A DNA stretch of 64,000 nucleotides, from assembly GCA_015039365.1 (NCBI GenBank), contig WION01000011.1, positions 62,001 through 126,000 on the forward strand, in the 5' to 3' direction. This DNA is from Amanita rubescens. Its lineage: Eukaryota; Basidiomycota; Agaricomycetes; Agaricales; Amanitaceae. Positions 21,343 to 34,284 of the stretch are shown here, piece by piece (the stretch's first letter is position 1; the number at the start of each line of letters is the position of its first letter). Both the position numbers and the translations under genes were made by a program. The notes beneath the pieces are model-generated. The model was not told where the DNA came from, did no database searches, and worked only from the letters and a program-made list of their open reading frames with translations.

Positions 21343-23234
21343 CCCGTTGATAGCTGGCCCTTCAAAATATCCCTGACACTTGATTCGTCTGCACGCAGAT
21401 CCAAGATAAAGCGCTATTAGCCCAACGAAGAAGTAAGAGTTTTACCACACACCAGTTCACACGCTGAGCAATCTCCTGGTGCGGTAGAGTTGAGTTAGCA
21501 GGGCGGCCGTGCAGACGATGACGGTTTAGTCGAAGAGAATCTCCTTGGGTGCGTAGGGTTTGATGAGTCGAGAAAGATTTGCTGATGGTAAGAAATTACC
21601 TTTTGGCCGATCCTATACTGACGTTCTCCTTGTTCTCCTTATTCTCTTTCAGGCCACCATTTGACGATTTGGCGTTGTGCTTTGCCCCACCAAAGGGAAT
21701 TCGGCGAGTGGCCGAGTTAACGAGAGGATACACTGCAAAATGTCCAAGTGGTGATTTCTTGAGCATATCTTTCCCCGGCCAACTGGTGGCGAATCCAATT
21801 TCGATTGGGGGGTGTGGAAGACTCTGCTAACGCGAGCTAGAGGATGGTCTAGAGTGGGTCCTACTGCGACGGCGCAGCCTGAGTTCTGAGGGAAGAGGTC
21901 CAAAGTTTTGGACTGAACGCTGTAGAAGCGCCTTCATGCTCTTGGGATTATGAGGCGGCCGGAAATCTAGACGAGTCTTAGTATTGTTTCTATGGGGAAT
22001 AGCTCAAACTCACTTTGGACGGCGTATAACGAAATCGGTGTGTTCAACCATTACCCCGATGAAGACAGGTCTGCAGGCACTACCAGTAACCGATATATCC
22101 CAGTCGGATGGCTCAGGAGGGAGTGGAACTGGAAGGCCAATCATGCTGTGAGAAATGTTCAGAAGCTTTGTCATACTCCCCAGAATATCAAATTCTATTT
22201 GAAATTTCATTGTTGTTATTTACAGGCTAAATTCCAATACGCCCTGAATTCGTTCATGTTTGGATGCAACATCTCCCATCTTTAGCACAGAGATTACTAT
22301 GAACAAAGTCAGGTTTTGAATCAGGAGGGACGCCGAATTAGTTGATCGTGGTTCAAGAGAAGAAGTGACTTTTTGCCGTCTGCTTCCGGGTTCTCTCTCC
22401 TCCCCGGCACTTGCCTCGTCATATCAGATAGAGTTGCTTGATCGACATTTTCAAATTTGGCAGTTCCGTTTGGAGCCTTCTGTATAGTTTGCAGTGGATT
22501 TCCTACGGGTCTTCAACCTTCGCCTTCTTGAAAGCCATAGAAGTCGTTTCCTCCGGTAGTTCATCGCAGCAGAAGTATTGCTCGCCGACGCTTCTCCAGT
22601 AAGATCACCAAAGCTCCCGCAATCCTGTTCGTCTTCGTTGCTTTCGCTGTAAGTACCAGGGTGACAGAAGGTCAAGCACTTTCCAGTCGGGCGCAAAGAG
22701 CAAGCTCCGGATGGCATAATGCGTAGTTCGTGACAGATAGCGTTTAAAAGAGCTTGATCAATCCTGACGCATGGCGGCGCGAGGAGCCCTGGTATCTGAT
22801 GCTTAACTCTAGCGAATGTGTCTGAGGTATTGTCGAATACTGAGAGAATCGCGCCATAAGGGACCAGATTTCCGTCCTAATCCCTTTTGAAGATTTCGCC
22901 CCGATGGTCGCGTTTCTCGCCGTTTGGTTGCTGCGAAAGTCACTATCTACTTGCTTTCAATAACCGCGTCTTCTGCTTCTGTTCTGAGAGTGTAATACCG
23001 GTAGAGCGCGTCAATCCATCGCTCGCCGTCCCACAACGAACAGTCTGATACGTGGCAGTAGAAGCGTTAGATTCTTCTTCGATTGTTTCGTATACTGAGT
23101 GGCGGGACACCCGGGCAGAGTATCTACGGTGGTGACCTTGTCCACGTGCACGGAGTCAAGTCCGACGCGCTGCGCTTCCATTGGACATTAGAGAATGGGT
23201 TGAATTTGTCAATAGCGAGTTGAGGTGAGCGAGA
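21343..23234. other. mosaic of diverged repeat fragments, no gene recognised
   Basis: Positions 21478-21565 match 56640-56728 in inverted orientation with many changes, as an older continuation of the inverted repeat. Positions 21576-21690 match 56521-56640 in direct orientation; this piece contains an intron-like GTAAGAAATTACC...CTCTTTCAG. Weak minus-strand text at 22451-22717 and about 22870-23110 might be further relics of the pseudogene at 23235-27134, but I cannot prove it. Confidence 0.5.
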
Positions 23235-26200
23235 TCAATGCTTGATTAAGAACCCCCGGAAATTGATGAGCCGTCCGATGAGAGGGAATGGGTATAAGTA
23301 TTTGAGCGAGAACGGCCTGTTGATAACGGCCTCGAGAAAACCGGTACTGAGCCAACTAGACGAGAATATTGAAAAACGGAAGCTGAAAACATTGATGTAT
23401 ACCCATACAAATGAATGCTTGCCCCAACCGACTAAAACGCTCCCTTCCACGCTTTGTCTTTTCAAGATCTCTTGCGTAGTCTTGATCATCTGTTCCTTGC
23501 GGGGCGCGATAGCAAATATGGAATGCGGGTCGAGAGTGAAGGTAAAAGGGACCTGAATGGTGGTACGAATCCTTGCGCGCAGGTATCGCCAAAGATAGAA
23601 GCGGTCAGCTCGGATGTACGTTGGTTTGCCTTGTCGAAAATTGAGTCCCCCGGCGATCTTGCCGATGTTTCGACTAGGCAGCACGTCCATTGCTCGCGTC
23701 ATGCAAAGGATAAAGTGCCGCCGGGCCGCCATGACGCTCAAGTCGTGGAACGTAAGGGTCGGGTTGTTATAAAGGCTAGTGCGAGGGCCGCTGACAGAAA
23801 TGGCTGACTCCCGACGATTGCTGTGATCCTGGGCCATGCGAGGAAGCGGAGGGTCGAAATAGAAGCTGGAAGCGTTACTGTCGACTCTGACGCCCGGATT
23901 AATGACTCGCCCGTAAGACGAGATGGACGGGATGCTGAGAACCGACTCTCGCTGTTGATTGCCCACCTTCACATCTGTGGAAGCCAGAGGGGGAGGGTAA
24001 AAAACAGGTCTAGCCCCACCAAATTCCCAACCGCGCTGGACTTCTTCAAAAGAATCGAAACCGGCAAAGCTCAAGGGGTGAAATTGTCTTGAATGACCGA
24101 CGTAAGGCTTGGCGGAAATTCTGCTCCATCGTTTTGCACTTGTATTCGAGTTGAGACGAGAGCGGGGTTGGGAAGGAGCAGTATTATCTTTGGGGAAGAT
24201 GGACTAAAATAGAGTCCATGGACTCTCTTCGGACGTGGGTGGCGATTCGGCCTGCGAAAGAACAGCTGAGCGGCGGCATACTACCCGAGAGAGAAAGTCT
24301 CTTCTTCACATTGGCTAGGGATTGGGTGGTTTCGGCAAACCGCCAAATTTAAATGTCATATTCAGTTCACCTTTCGATGGCCTGGTCGAGCTCGAGCTGG
24401 GGAGGCGTACGGAAGGCATTCTCCAATTGTTCGACGAAGCTTCGTCGGTCAGAACCACCAGTTTCTTTCAGCTTCCTAAGCTCGCCAGTAAAATCGAACG
24501 ACTGAATGGTATCCTCTTCTTTGTCAGCTACATGGTCTTGGTCATCGTCGATGATGTGCGTTCCAAATACCGATGGGAATTCCATAGCCAATTCTATAGT
24601 AAGAGACTGTGTTTCTGAAGAAAAGGGGACGGGAAGAGGAACAGAAGGCGGCGGCCCAGAACCTTTCTTAACGATCCTGCGGAACGACAGCGTGTCATCG
24701 TCCACAGGCGCGGATCCATCGATGTTGGAAGATAGTATACGCCGCAATTCCCCAGGTATATCCGATTCGTGATCCGACGCGTCCATTTCTGGAACAGAGT
24801 AGATAGCGGGTGCGTCTGAACCGCCCAAAGTACCAGACAAAGCTAACATCTTCCTCGTCTCTGGCGGAATGGGGTCTCAATCTTAGCTGGGCGGAACGTG
24901 CCTCGTTTCCTGGACCCAAACATGTTCGAGCACGGTGCGCCGGGCATGATCATTCCGCCATGAACCGATTTCAATCGAAGACTCTGATGACTCCGACAAC
25001 CCCAGTTCATCATAAGCCGACGTATGGGACGGCGCGGCCTTCGGCCTTGCAGCTGGCTGGAGGGGCTGGAACTCGGGAGCTGGCTCAGGCTCAGGAGCAG
25101 GTGTCGTCTGCCTTCGATGACTTCTACGAAACGTACTCGGGGGCGAGACTGAGTGCTTCTGTTTCGCTCTCAGCGACAATGGATTGTTTCTTGTTAGACG
25201 AAAGTCCTTCCAACAGCTTCGACCACGGCGCAATCTGCTGTCCAATGGGGACCTCGCCAGCTGCGGGATTTGTGGCATGACGAACCCGACTCTTGGGGCC
25301 ACCCAATAATTGGGACCCAGTACATCGTATCAACTGGGTATAAGGTCGGAGAGCTGCTATGGACGACATTCCCCGGAGCGATGTTCTCTGGAGGGGATTT
25401 TTCGATGCCTTTGGCGTAGCGTCGCGATCCACGCATGAATCAACAAGAGAAGGTCTGAGGGGCGTGGGATTGGGTGTGGTCCAGGTGTTGCTTCTAGATT
25501 CAAGGTCATAATCAGCTGCGCAAGGTCGTTCGTCACCACGTCCAATGCAGACAAGGCACCTATACACGCAGGAGGATCAGCATCTTGCGAGGACATGAAC
25601 AAGACAGGATACCTACCATCGTCGTTACCATACATCGCAAGCGGCCTTGCCTTACCCACCTCCAAGACTGGACGAGGACGAACTCTTGGTGTAGGCGTCG
25701 CTTCCTCATTGAAGTGTCTATCATCGTCTGTTCCTGTTTCTTCCACCATCAATAGAGGTCTTTGCGTGATGGACGAGCGTCTAGATGTCCTGTCGTCCAA
25801 TTCACTAGGTCCAGCATTTGGAAAGATTTCCGAAATGGGTACCCTCTTCTTCCCGTCCAACGACTAGCTGCATCCTTATCTTTCACCTTGTCCTTCTCGC
25901 CCCGCTTCTTGCTCTTCTTCTCCTTCTTCTCTTCCTTCGCCCTCCTCTCCCCCATTGCCTTCCTTTCCAACCCCTCCTTCCTCCTCTGCTCCTTCACTGT
26001 TTCAAGACCTTCCTCGTCCCAACGCACGGACGAAGAGCTATTTGACGACACCCAGGAATTACTCGATGCGGTCAATGCAGGGCGCAAAGACGATTCGTTC
26101 GACAGCACTGAGCCGGAGCGAGCCCTCCGCAGGATGCCGCTCTCGACTGAGAGCCGGTTAGAGTTTGATCGTGCGGCCGAAAAAACGGAAGAGGCAGTTG

Positions 26201-27134
26201 ACCCTCCCCTGGGCCCTGGCAGCCGGATACTCGAGGGCAGTCCGAGCCCAAGGATGCTGACTTTCCGCTGAGAGTCTGGCTACCCGAGCTAGTGGGCCTC
26301 ATCGTGCTGGGCGACGTGCGGCCGGTTTCAACGGCGGTCGTCGTGGTCGTGATCTTCTCCTTCTCTTCCGCCTCCTTCTCTTTCTTCTTCTCCTTCTTTT
26401 CCCTCTTCTCTTTCTTGCTCTTCTTCTCCTTGCGCTGTATCTCCGACCTGCTGCTATCCTTCGGCCGTCCTCTTTCTCGCCTCCTTTGTCTTCCTGACTA
26501 CTGTTATCTGAGCCCAGCTTTCAATCCGGGCAAGAGAGCGAACAGATCTCATCGTCCGGAGAGCGATTGAGTGCTGACGGTGATGGGTGGAGACCGAGGG
26601 TGCGAGGAGGCGCGAAGTCTTCCGCAGGCACCTCTGTGCGCGAGAAAGCGACTTCTAGCTCGGGGTCAGAGGCATGGCCAGCCGACGGTGCAACAGTCGT
26701 TGCAGATTTAAGCAACGATCCAGAGTCGAGCGAGTTGAACCGGACTCTGCTATCGCCACCGAGCTTCAGAGGTTCAGGTGCTACCGAAATGAAAAAAAAG
26801 ATTAGCAAGAGTAGATTAGTACTCGAATCCGACTTACTCTTGGAACGGATAGGAATAAGATTCAGTTCCGGCGCTGCAAGACGCAGATTATAAGTCAAGA
26901 AGGAACGTATTCAGATCCCGCCAGCCCGACGCCTATTCTCTTTGCCTTCCTTCACGGATTCCTAGCGCGCCCGATGCTCCACCACTTGTGCTTCTCCTCT
27001 CCCTTGAGTTTCAGGACAACAGAAGGCTGTAGAGGCCGCGTAGCCGCATCCTCCTTCGAGTTCTCGTTTTTGACGGCACTGCTAGACAATGCCGGGATGT
27101 TCGTCACCTCCCCCCGGAAAGGACCCCGATGCAT
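23235..27134 (-). pseudogene. decayed copy of a conserved basidiomycete gene of unknown function
   Basis: A series of minus-strand blocks in order matches, from memory, one large disordered Agaricomycete protein: LKGEEKHKWWSIGR (near 26990), a Lys/Glu-rich tract (26330-26480), VRWDEEGLETVKEQRRKEG (about 26010), a Ser/Pro region ending QQIAPW (about 25230), FRRSHRRQTTPAPEPEPAP (about 25110), MDASDHESDIPGELRRIL (about 24780), DRRSFVEQLENAFRTP (about 24420) and SFAGFDSFEEVQRGWEFGG (about 24065). An intron-like GTAAGTCGG...TTTCGGTAG lies near 26785-26841. The blocks fall in different frames with breaks near 26230, so I call it a pseudogene; unseen introns could rescue part of it. The last ~140 codons down to 23235 look unrelated and hydrophobic. 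No function is known to me. Confidence 0.5.
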
Positions 27135-27186
27135 ACCGTCCAGCGCGAGACTTTTTCTTCTTCTTCACCATCATATAGAATCTCGC

Positions 27187-27560
27187 CTATATCATGATCG
27201 ATGGTAGAGTCGACGACTGAGACGTTGGTTTTTTTTTGTTGGGCTGCTCAAGACTTCGTTCGATACGACATATGTGGGACCGCCGTTTATCCATATCATA
27301 CGCCAGACACCAAGCCAGGGGTGTGAGATTCTGGCTGATACCGTAGAAATGAGAATCATTGATTTGGAAGTTGTGAGCGTGCGAGAAGGACCCTTGGGTT
27401 GTGAGACGGAAAGCCGTGCGCTGGTGCGTTGCGGTTGGCCCATTATGTTTGTGTAGAAGCGATGCAGCATCTAGATCGAAGAACTTGTGGCTGTCCGCAG
27501 GTAACTTGATGCTGATGAGCACGTCCATTCCACATCGATTCTGTGCACAAAGCACATGCT
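27187..27560 (-). pseudogene. relic with fungal NLR-like head motif
   Basis: Minus-strand text FSHAHNFQINDSHFYGISQN resembles the short 'F-x-N/H-A-H-D/N-F-x-I-x-x-S-x-F' lead found at the start of many mushroom NACHT/NLR-type proteins. It is followed by KRRSHICRIERSLEQP. A diverged relative with FSHTHNFEINDSCFYHAS and KKRSHICQIECI lies at 55590-55990 on the plus strand. No NTPase domain follows. The family call rests on the motif only. Confidence 0.35.
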
Positions 27561-27922
27561 ACTGGGAGCGAGTTCAAGGCTTCCACTGTGAGAACCTGGG
27601 TGACATATATAAGTTGTCGGCTCGAAGAATGCAGCGAGTATTGCTCAATGCTCAAGTGCTCACCGGTTAGCCCTGGCATCGCCAGAAACTTGCGTGTCCA
27701 GTTTCATTAGTTGCAGGAGTGAGTGTGCTTGAGGCAGCGGCTCAATCTAAACCGATGCACCCGTGTAGGTAAGCCAGACGAGGTGTGACAGGGCGTCACA
27801 CGCACCCGTTTGAGAAACAATAACCATTAAAATTGGTTTTTACTACGATTATATGATGCTTTAATAGTACTCTACCTTGAAAACGAACAGAAAGGAACCA
27901 CAAGAACATCACATAGAAATTG
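27561..27922. other. downstream spacer with a short palindrome
   Basis: Contains GTGTGAC-AGGGC-GTCACAC (about 27784-27802), a 7-bp inverted repeat near the end of the neighbouring minus-strand gene. It might be a terminator hairpin or the edge of a mobile unit. Otherwise nothing is recognised. Confidence 0.4.
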
Positions 27923-30900
27923 TCAGAAGCACAATGCACGGCCTGTACTTTTCCCATCTTCCACGACCTCTCTATAATTTTTCACATAGAGGTCGGCTGC
28001 TTGATACATCCACTTGTATGATTTTGCTTTCTTCATTATCTTTCTCCAGTTATCTTCAGACAGTTTACCAATGGATTGCATGAACTCTGCAGTATGAAAG
28101 CCCCAGGATCTTTGGTCAAATCGTCCACGAATGTTGTCATAGGGTACATATATGCCACTTCGCCATTGATTAAATGCACGCTCAACCTGAATATATGCAA
28201 AAGTGAGCCTTACAATTCATTTCATATGAAGCTAAGCCTTACAGCTGCTGCTGCTAGTGCAAGAGCAACACGAGGGAAATAGCCACCCGTTATGTTTTGC
28301 TCTTGGGATGGTAAGGGTTCAATGACCTCTAAGAACAATGCAAAGGTATCGAGGATGCATTCATGCTGAAAAGGGCCTTCCAGTTCAAGGTCCTTCAAAG
28401 ACAATGTAAGAATTCATGCGCTGACGGTAATGGCCGCTTCACATACCGGTTCCTCCTCTTCATCTGGACAAAATAGCCACAGGTACGGCATAACTTTCGG
28501 GCGATCAGTAGAGATTTGCCGTCCAAACTTATCGCAGGTTGTCGTGCCCCTGGGAACAGCCCATTCAACATATTGAGCTCTCAGCTCCTGGGTCTGGTCC
28601 TCCTCTCTAAGCCTATCAAAGAAGGTCTCGACTGCACGCTCTGCGCGAATCGCGAAGCGACCGCGGAGCTCGTAGATGCGTTGTTTGAGCTGTCAAGAAT
28701 GCAATGATCAATTAAAATTCCTGCAGTGGTAAACGGCTTTGCCCACCAAGAAATATACCGGCTCCCCTCGCACTGCCAGTTTATGTTTAATGTGGAATGT
28801 TGCGTCCCAGAATGTCTGTGCAGCGGATACAAGATCACCAAAGTTCCATGGGCTCTCGGAAATGGAGAATACATGGTCAATCCAGCGGGGAATCATTACA
28901 GAGTTCCATTTTGCCATTTCATCCGAGTCTGGGCCTGCGGCAATTGGGAGATCTGACATCCTAAACTTGCGTTTTACAGCGGCTACCACTGCTGCTGTGT
29001 CAGAGCCTTGGCCTGAATTAGGATTAGCAAAGGTTCCAGCCTCGCGACCTGGGGTCGCCTGAGGCTGAGATTCTGCCTTGGCGCCGGCATTTCTCTGTAG
29101 TAGAAAGTTGTAATGAATGCAGCTTCAGTGAAATAAAGTTATAAAACGCACATGTTGATTTCGAAGCAGTCCCTTAGCAGCCCTGCCATTGCTACGCTTG
29201 AGCCGACCTATCATCATAGCTGGGACTCGCTGGATGCATCCTAGGGATGGTGCTGGCTGCGAGACTGATGCAGATTTCTCACCAGTCCTTGGCTGGGAAT
29301 GGGCCGTTGGTGACGAACGGTGTCGTTGTCCAGGGGGAGGGGGGGTTAGATCGCTACTCTCTGAACCTGTAATTACTGAGTTGAATGCCAAGTGCCATGT
29401 TGCTGCTCAACGGCGGCTCACCTCCCTGCAAGTCATCATCGTCAACATCCATCCATTTAACTCGACCCTTTCCCTTTTGATCCCCCGCTGCCTGCCGCTT
29501 TGATACGTCGCTTTGTTTTTCATATTCTTCCGAGTCTGAGTCATTCTCTTGACGCGGTGCAGTTTCTTCTCTGGACTCAGATTCACGCTCTGAGCCATGC
29601 CGCTCATTACAGTGCTTTGACTTTCCATTCTCTTGACGTGAATCACGTGATGCCGCGTTTTCCTGCTTATCGTGGTGCGGTGGCTTCTAAAGCATTTAGA
29701 TCAGACATGAGGGTTGAAAGCGAGATTGTACGCAATGGAGACATACAGATTTGTCAGGGGTGTTCCTTTTGGAAGCAATAACTAGAAGCCCATGCCCTAA
29801 GGCATCCAAGCCGTGACTAATATCACCATCGGCGGATGTATCGGGATCTTCAAAAGAGCGGTCAAAATCCAAGCTACAGTTATGGGCACTTGCAGTATCC
29901 TCTTACCGTTCTGGCTGGTGACCTTGTCCGATGACCCTGGCTCAGGTACTGAAGAATTCAGGTCTGTCGTCATTCCGTTCATTTACGGTTATACCTACTA
30001 TTCACATCAGAGAAATTGTAAGCAGTGGAATTGGCAGCCAGTGAGCACGTATTACCATCATTTGGCGCATCAGTTGTGTTGGTATTTGACTTTGACTTCT
30101 CAGGCTGCAGGTGGTGTGGCTGGCCAGTGAAAAGATGCCTGGCGCCATGCATCTTTGCACGATCACGCCAGTCATCATATGCACCGCTGAGTGGTTCTAT
30201 AGTAATAGAGGATGTTGATGGATGGGGAGCGGAGTTTGGCTTCTTTGCTGGGGGCCTTTTTGCACGTATGAAAGGTATTCGGATGAAGTAGCACATTTGG
30301 GAGTCCATGTGACATGAGGGCAGCGCATGGGAAATCATTATAGTTATTTTCTGACTCATTCAACGTGTAACATACCGATCTAAATCCGTGCCTTTCCTTT
30401 TTAAGGTTATCTCCTCACTCACTGATGCTCGTCTAAGGTGGGGATTACCAACCGCTCGTTCTCCATTAGTTGTAAGAGTTGCTGCCAACTTCAACCTGGA
30501 TCCCGAGTTCTGAGCACAACTATTTGCCGTCTTGCCGCCATTACAGGGCTCCTGAACACCATTCGCATCGTCCAAATCTTTATATCTCACTTGTGAGTGA
30601 TTTACCATAGTTGACATAGTACCGGTCATACTTACCAGCTAGTACTGGTACGTTGCCATCTGCTGCTGTCACAGGCAGTAGGTTGGGCCCCTTCTGCAGG
30701 TTCAAGCCGTTTGAATTGTCGCCAGGTTCACCATCGCTGGCAGCAGCCATCTCTGTATCAACATCAGGGAATTGTGTGTTAGTAGCTTGACGCCCCGTCC
30801 CAGCTGAGTCAACGTGAAGAGTGAGTGGCAGGCATTGATATTAGTAGCGTGATGGTACTCACAGTCTGTTGGCGTGCGCTTGTTGTTGAAGATTGCCCTT

Positions 30901-31046
30901 GGTCTTGGACGCGTGCCGGAGTCACCGTTGTGACCGTCATTTGCCACCCCTACGGATTTCAAGGATTTCGCTTTGTCGGACAAGTCAACCCTGCCTGGAT
31001 TCTGTTGACTATTGGAGGTTCGTGTTTTGTACCGACTAGCAGGCAT
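27923..31046 (-). CDS. multi-exon hypothetical protein divergent from the Plavaka transposase
   Basis: The start ATG at 31046 opens MPASRYKTRTSNSQQNPG. Clean GT-AG joins occur at 30804-30862 and 30578-30635, and near the 3' end at 28187-28242 (restoring ALALAAAA|VERAFNQW); two further joins link PVYFL|LKQRIYELRG and DEEEEP|DLELEGPF. The stop TGA is at 27923-27925. The middle exons (29.4-30.4 kb) encode a highly charged, probably disordered segment rich in Ser, Asp, Glu, Lys and Arg; I could not settle every join there. The C-terminal third is ordered: WNSVMIPRWIDHVFSI, a helix-rich RGRFAIRAERAVETFFDRLR, then FPRVALALAAAAVERAFNQWRSG. That ending is familiar to me from basidiomycete proteins of unknown function near transposons, but I cannot name the family. 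Divergent arrangement with the transposase suggests a shared mobile unit or promoter. Confidence 0.6.
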
Positions 31047-31145
31047 TCCCCAGTGAAACGTGTGGTGGCTTGGATACCGGTGAGTGCTAGGGCAGTTGAG
31101 CGGAGGGGTGTTTGTGTTCCAAATGAGCTTGGTGTTATTTTTTAT

Positions 31146-31598
31146 TTATGTATTTCCCATCGGGTCGTACCAGTTCAAGTTCTTCGAAAAACTTTGATGG
31201 CCTGGCATCATTAATATCCCGAGCGGTATGAGCTTCCCTTGAACGGAAAGCTTCATGCTCTCTCTGGTAACCATCGCTGTCACCAGTGGCTTGACGATCT
31301 GGACTTGCCAGCCCTTGAAGCAATCGTTGAGGGTAACGATTGCGCAGGGCGCTTCATTTTCGGTGAACGGGCAGAATTGATGTGATGATCTGTCCCTGAT
31401 TCTCCGCCACCGCACATCATCCCCAATGATGGGTTCAATGCGTCTACCATTCCAATCCTTCCATTCTACTACCACTAGCAAACTAGTACCGCTACCGCTC
31501 AGATTATCTAACTCCTCCTCTTCATAGCAAGTTACAACCAAGTTTATATCATACAAAGTGCTTAGTAGTTGGCAGGCAGCTACTCCAGGCACCTCCAT
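31146..31598 (-). CDS. possible small ORF between divergent genes
   Basis: A 150-codon open frame with LLVVVEWKDWNGRRIEPIIGDD in its first half. From about 31323 a second frame down to 31135 looks more protein-like (REAHTARDINDARPSKFFEE), so either an indel or an unseen intron separates them. No domain recognised. It may be an extra 5' exon of the 27923-31046 gene or a relic. Confidence 0.25.
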   Translation of the reverse strand: MEVPGVAACQLLSTLYDINLVVTCYEEEELDNLSGSGTSLLVVVEWKDWNGRRIEPIIGDDVRWRRIRDRSSHQFCPFTENEAPCAIVTLNDCFKGWQVQIVKPLVTAMVTRESMKLSVQGKLIPLGILMMPGHQSFSKNLNWYDPMGNT

Positions 31599-31619
31599 TA
31601 CTGCATACTACGATACTAG

Positions 31620-31740
31620 AATCTACCAGTAGTGCATTGAAGGTACAACGACTAGTAGTACTAGTGAACTGCCTGTGAGTGCCTTTATTTATAGTATTCA
31701 ATACTACTATTAAACCCAACAAGTTTGCTAGTACTTAACA
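31620..31740. promoter_or_regulatory. ACTAGTAGTACT-type motif cluster, left of Plavaka gene
   Basis: Several copies of ACTAGTAGTACTAGT-like sequence lie just upstream of the transposase start, and a similar cluster follows its stop codon (43403-43520). Short repeated motifs at both ends of a transposase gene are what subterminal transposase binding sites look like. I did not find long terminal inverted repeats. Confidence 0.4.
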
Positions 31741-34284
31741 GCACTAAATCACTATCAATGGCAAGCCAAATCACTAACCAGACAGCTATTACTAGCTCTA
31801 GCAACTTGGAGGCTAATGGAAAAAGGTATTCTTGCTTGGACCCCGTCAATGAGGCATGCAAGGCTGGCTTTCGAAGCCTCAAAGGCTATAAACAACATAG
31901 AAATGCAAAACATCCCTCAGCAGCATCTAAATTACTCAATACTCCCAAATATCCATTCATTCCTGAGGTCCCAATAGTACTTCCAAGGGCATCCACTAGT
32001 ACTAGTAGTATGCCCTCTCAGGACCATGCAAATCATGAAATCCCTGCCAACCTCAGAGCCCACTTCACAAAGCATCCAATATTGAATGGTGTGTTCATTC
32101 TACTACTTCAGCTGTGTCTGTCACTCTAAATTAAAATCAACTTCACTACTTCTACTAAGGTATGCCCTGTGATGCTGATGGAAAATACCTTCCAGAGGGG
32201 GCACCGTTACCTTCAAAAGCACAACCTGAAGATGCCAACAGTAGTAATTTATGGCAGCCATTTAAAAGCAGGGCAGAATTTGAGCTTGCAGAGTTCCTCT
32301 ACTGCAAAAATCAAATGTCTGGGACTAATATTGATGATCTGATGAAAATTTGGGCTGCAATGCACCCAAATGAGGGAAGCCCTTTTTCTTCCCATGATGA
32401 TTTGTATAAAAAAATACATTCAATTGGGGATGGGGATGCACCATGGCAATCAACCACCATCAGACATCCTAATGCCAACTCTGCTGGAGCACCTTCATGG
32501 CAGGTGCAAGACTATGTTGTCTGGTTTCGAGATCCAAAAACTGTTATTGGCACTATTCTGTCTAACTCTGATTTCAAGGATGGGTTTGACTATGCCCCTT
32601 GCATGATTTATAACAAGGAGCATGATAGAACTCGGGGTAACTTCATGTCTGCAGACTGGGCATGGAATCAATGTGTAAGTAAGACTCAGGCTGCCATTAA
32701 TGGCTGTAGTAACCTGAGACTTATTCTTTAGGATATTCTTGGAAAAGATCCAAATTGTGCTGGAGCCATGTTTGTTCCAATAATACTTGGCTCGGATAAA
32801 ACCACTGTTTCTGTTGCAACTGGGCAGAATGAATACTATCCCATCTACATCAGCATTGGGAATGTTCATAATAATGTACGGCGGTCACATAAGGCTGCTG
32901 TGAAATTATTGGGCTTTCTTCCATCTCCAATAGGTAACTTATGCCTGTGATAAGAAATTGGAAATTTTGATAACATGATTGGGGCTTTTCAGTTGGCCGA
33001 GAATATGGAAACAGTGGTGAAATCCGTACATTCCGGCTCCAATTATACCATACATCTCTTGCTGCAATACTGGAATCACTCTGTTCCGCCATGACAAAGC
33101 CAGAGGCAACAAAATGTCCTGATGGTCATTATCGAAGAGTGGTATATGGCATTGGTGCCGACATTGGAGATTACCCAGAGCAGTCTTTGCATACCTGTAT
33201 TGTGCAAGGATGGTGTCCCAGGTATGCCAAACCCTTGAACTAAGTATGGGCCATTAACTCAACTGTTTAACAGATGCACAGCTAAGAAAGGTAAATTGGA
33301 TGCAAGGAAGGGTCATCTACGATCAGAGAAGACCACAAGTGAACTGAAAAAGAAATATACACCTGAAAAATTATGGAAGAAATATGGGATTGTTTCTAAT
33401 GTCACAGTAAGATTGGCAGGAACCTTCCATATGATGTACTATTCAATTAACTGGGTTAAGCCATTTACAGCCATATTTCCAAGGGCTGATATACATGAGA
33501 TTATTACCCCTGATCTTCTGCACCAAGTGATCAAGGGTGCATTCAAGGATCACCTAGTAGCCTGGGTTGAGACATATTTCAAGGTCACATGGGGTACAAC
33601 TAAAGCCAAGAAACTCATGGATGAACTTGACAGAAGGTGAGTATAGAAAATTTGAAACCACAGATGCCTATATACATATATATATTCATTGAAAATTAGA
33701 ATTGGGCTAGCATCTCCATTCCCTGGAATAAGGCGTTTTAAAGAAGGCCGCAACTTCAAACAATGGACAGGAGATGACTCCAAGGCACTGATGAAGGTCA
33801 ACTGTGTTATGTAACATATTCTGAGATGATTCTCATAATCACTTGAAGGTTTTCTTGCCAGCTATTGCAGGCCTAGTACCAGACAAAATGGTTCGTGCCA
33901 TTGCAGCATTCCTGGATTTTTGCTACCTTGTTCGCCTCCCATCATTCTCTGATTCTGACCTTGCTGCTATTGATGATGCATTGGAAAGATACATGCAGGA
34001 GCGTGAAATATTTGTAGATACTGGAGTATGTCCTGATGGCATCTCATTGCCCAGACATCATGCTCTTCAGCACTACCGTGCACTCATTGAGCAGTTTGGT
34101 GCTCCAAATGGTCTCTGCACATCAATTACTGAATCAATGCATATTGATGCTGTCAAAGAGCCTTGGCGCCGGTCCAATAAATATAAAGCACTGGGTCAGA
34201 TGCTGATCATCAATGAAAGAATGGATAAAATGGCTGCATTCCATGCCAGATTGGTTGCTGAAGGGCTGCTGAATAGGCCACTGG

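Noticed and set aside
23235..23700. Membrane protein in the last third of the 23235-24074 frame
   Set aside because: Hydrophobic text follows the end of recognisable family blocks and probably runs through intron or decayed DNA.
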